DNA of 14,571 nucleotides from an uncultured Eubacteriales bacterium (GTDB taxonomy: Bacteria > Bacillota_A > Clostridia > Christensenellales > Aristaeellaceae): contig OMRS01000125.1 of NCBI GenBank assembly GCA_900313545.1, positions 1 to 14,571 of the forward strand, given 5' to 3'. The stretch's first letter is position 1. Each line of letters starts with the position of its first letter. The position numbers and the translations under genes are program-made. The notes under the pieces are model-generated. The model did not search any database. It was given only the letters and a program-made list of their open reading frames with translations, and had not been told where the DNA came from. Below, piece after piece: positions 13,229 to 14,571 of the stretch.

Positions 13229-14434
13229 ATGAAAAACAATAAAACGCTTCGCACCCTGTTCGCACTCATCGCCATCGTATCCCTGCTTCTGACCGCCAGT
13301 CTGAGCATCATCGCCCAGGCCGATACCGGCAAGCACTTCAGCGTGGTTGAAGCCGCCACCAACGCGGATTCCCTTTCCATTTCCCAGATTGCCGCCAAGA
13401 CCCGCACCTCGGTTGTGGCCATTGAAACCGAATCCAAGGTCACCGTCAGCGACGACCCGTTTTACGGCTACGGCAGCCCGTTCGGCGGACTGTTCGGCTA
13501 CGGTTTCGGCTTTGGTGACGGATATGGCTACGGCGGCCGCGGCCGCAACAGGGAGTACACCTCCCGGGCTGCCGGCTCCGGCGTGATCATCTCCGAGGAC
13601 GGTTACATCGTCACCAACAACCATGTCATCTCCGGCGCCGACAAGATCACCGTGTATGTGCTCTCCGAGGACGGTACTGAAACGACCCACGAGGCCACAC
13701 TGGTGGGCGCCTCCGAAAACAACGACATCGCGGTACTGAAAATCGATGCTAAGGGACTCAATCCCGCACACTTTGCCAAGAGCTCGGACCTCGAGGTCGG
13801 CGAACTGGCCGTGGTCGTGGGCAATCCCCTGGGTACCGTCCACTCCAGCGTCACGGCCGGCATCATCTCCGCCCTTGAGCGTGAGCTGACCATCGACAAG
13901 GTCACCATCAATGCCATCCAGACCGACGCCTCCATCAACCCCGGCAACTCCGGCGGCGGACTGTTCGACTCCTACGGCAACCTGGTCGGCATCGTCTATG
14001 CCAAGTCCTCTTCCCTGCAGATCGAAGGCATCGGCTATGCCATCCCCATCGATTCCGTCCGTGACCTGATCGAGCAGATGGTCAACGATCCTGACTCCGT
14101 CACCGCACAGACCAGCGGAAGCCGCATCATGCTGGGCATCACCATCACCACCGTCACCGAGGAAATCAGCAAGCAGTACAACATGCCCGTGGGCGTGTAT
14201 GTCACCGAGGTCAGCTCCATGTCCGCCGCCGAGCGTGCCGGCATCCAGCGCGGCGACATCATCACCAGCTTCGCCGGTGAGAAGGTCACAAACGCGGATG
14301 ACCTGAACACCATCAAGGCCAAGCAGACTCCGGGCGATTCCGTCGAAGTGACCGTGGACCGCAACGGCAGCGAAATGACGCTGCGCCTCATCGTGCCCCA
14401 GCCCACCGATGTGGACATGACCACCGGCAAGTAA
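13229..14434 (+). CDS. htrA: HtrA/DegP-type serine protease with one PDZ domain
   Basis: The 401-residue envelope protease degrades misfolded exported proteins. An N-terminal hydrophobic segment (about 9-29) ends in AQA, giving either cleavage before D32 or a membrane anchor. The trypsin-like domain has the triad H132 (TNNHVISGA), D166 (NNDIAVLKI) and S241 (NPGNSGGGLFD). A single PDZ domain spans about 300-388 (VTEVSSMSAAERAGIQRGDIITSFAG). Between the signal and the catalytic domain lies a Gly/Tyr/Phe-rich stretch (about 77-107) in place of the usual LA-loop region sequence. Length matches Firmicutes HtrA/YkdA-like proteins (about 400). AAGGGAGA (13213-13220) with an 8-nt spacer supports the start. 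It has its own terminator at 14459. Confidence 0.94.
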   Translation: MKNNKTLRTLFALIAIVSLLLTASLSIIAQADTGKHFSVVEAATNADSLSISQIAAKTRTSVVAIETESKVTVSDDPFYGYGSPFGGLFGYGFGFGDGYGYGGRGRNREYTSRAAGSGVIISEDGYIVTNNHVISGADKITVYVLSEDGTETTHEATLVGASENNDIAVLKIDAKGLNPAHFAKSSDLEVGELAVVVGNPLGTVHSSVTAGIISALERELTIDKVTINAIQTDASINPGNSGGGLFDSYGNLVGIVYAKSSSLQIEGIGYAIPIDSVRDLIEQMVNDPDSVTAQTSGSRIMLGITITTVTEEISKQYNMPVGVYVTEVSSMSAAERAGIQRGDIITSFAGEKVTNADDLNTIKAKQTPGDSVEVTVDRNGSEMTLRLIVPQPTDVDMTTGK

Positions 14435-14458
14435 TCCCGCAACAATTCATGACCTTAT

Positions 14459-14485
14459 GGCGCTCTGCATGGCAGAGCGCCTTTT
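14459..14485 (+). terminator. Rho-independent terminator of htrA
   Basis: GGCGCTCTGC (14459-14468) and GCAGAGCGCC (14472-14481) form a perfect 10-bp stem with a 3-base loop, followed by TTTT. It lies 25 nt past the htrA stop codon. Confidence 0.88.
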
Positions 14486-14502
14486 CATATATCTCCGCCG
14501 CC

Positions 14503-14532
14503 TTTACTCCTTTCCCCGTTTTGTGCTATAAT
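14503..14532 (+). promoter_or_regulatory. Sigma-A promoter of the gene starting at the right edge
   Basis: TTTACT (14503-14508), an 18-bp spacer and a perfect TATAAT (14527-14532) with an upstream TGC form an extended -10 promoter. It lies about 34 bp before the partial gene that follows. Confidence 0.75.
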
Positions 14533-14565
14533 CATTCTGTTTTATTATGTCATTTCGGAGGTCGC

Positions 14566-14571
14566 ATGCGA
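14566..14571 (+). CDS. Start of a rightward gene (first two codons only)
   Basis: ATG CGA at the window edge is preceded by CGGAGG (14556-14561) with a short 4-nt spacer and by a good promoter at 14503-14532. The product cannot be named from two codons. The separate promoter and the terminator before it show that a new transcription unit begins here. Confidence 0.6.

Noticed and set aside
1..14571. CRISPR array, tRNA, rRNA, transposon ends, phage or toxin-antitoxin genes
   Set aside because: Looked for on both strands. I saw no regularly spaced repeats, no cloverleaf, no transposase motifs and no short paired genes of that type.

Overview
The window looks like a piece of a GC-rich, anaerobic Firmicutes (Clostridia) chromosome. 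This is inferred from AGGAGG-type ribosome sites on most genes, sigma-A promoters of the TTGACA/TATAAT type, a PerR-like regulator followed by a reverse (N-terminal rubredoxin) rubrerythrin, a YhaM-type exoribonuclease, a Bacillus-like EAGGTK sugar kinase and an HtrA with an export signal. Signal peptides ending in ALA-E or AQA-D without a lipobox recall some Christensenellales-like gut or rumen lineages, but that placement is a guess. I see no rRNA, tRNA, CRISPR array, insertion sequence or phage gene. The gene content is mostly housekeeping and transport.

Layout, left to right. The extreme left edge holds the first 12 codons of a leftward gene that resembles a nitroreductase start. A 538-bp non-coding stretch follows, rich in pyrimidines on the + strand and holding several hairpins. 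Next comes a rightward serC-serA operon (two enzymes of serine biosynthesis) ending at a strong terminator. Leftward and convergent with it is an mglBAC operon (galactose/glucose-type ABC importer), driven by a perfect consensus promoter, with a stem-loop between mglB and mglA. Further right is a leftward perR-rubrerythrin unit with its own promoter and a Fur/PerR-like 7-1-7 box, preceded by a leftward orphan permease that is a divergent paralogue of MglC. Divergent from the permease is a rightward yhaM gene with a terminator. A leftward ROK fructokinase and a rightward serine hydrolase (beta-lactamase fold) share a compact divergent promoter region covered by a large inverted repeat. A rightward HtrA protease gene with its terminator follows, and the window ends at the promoter, ribosome site and first two codons of another rightward gene.

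Functionally, MglBAC imports a hexose and the ROK kinase could phosphorylate a hexose, although the two are not in one operon. SerC and SerA divert 3-phosphoglycerate to serine. PerR and rubrerythrin form a peroxide-defence pair. HtrA handles envelope protein quality control. The most unusual items are the orphan MglC-like permease that has lost the usual cytoplasmic loop motif, the MglC carrying an extra C-terminal linker and membrane helix, the MglB lacking a lipobox and with changed sugar-contact residues, and the operator-like dyad between the kinase and hydrolase genes. I did not find convincing evidence for a wholly new multi-gene system.
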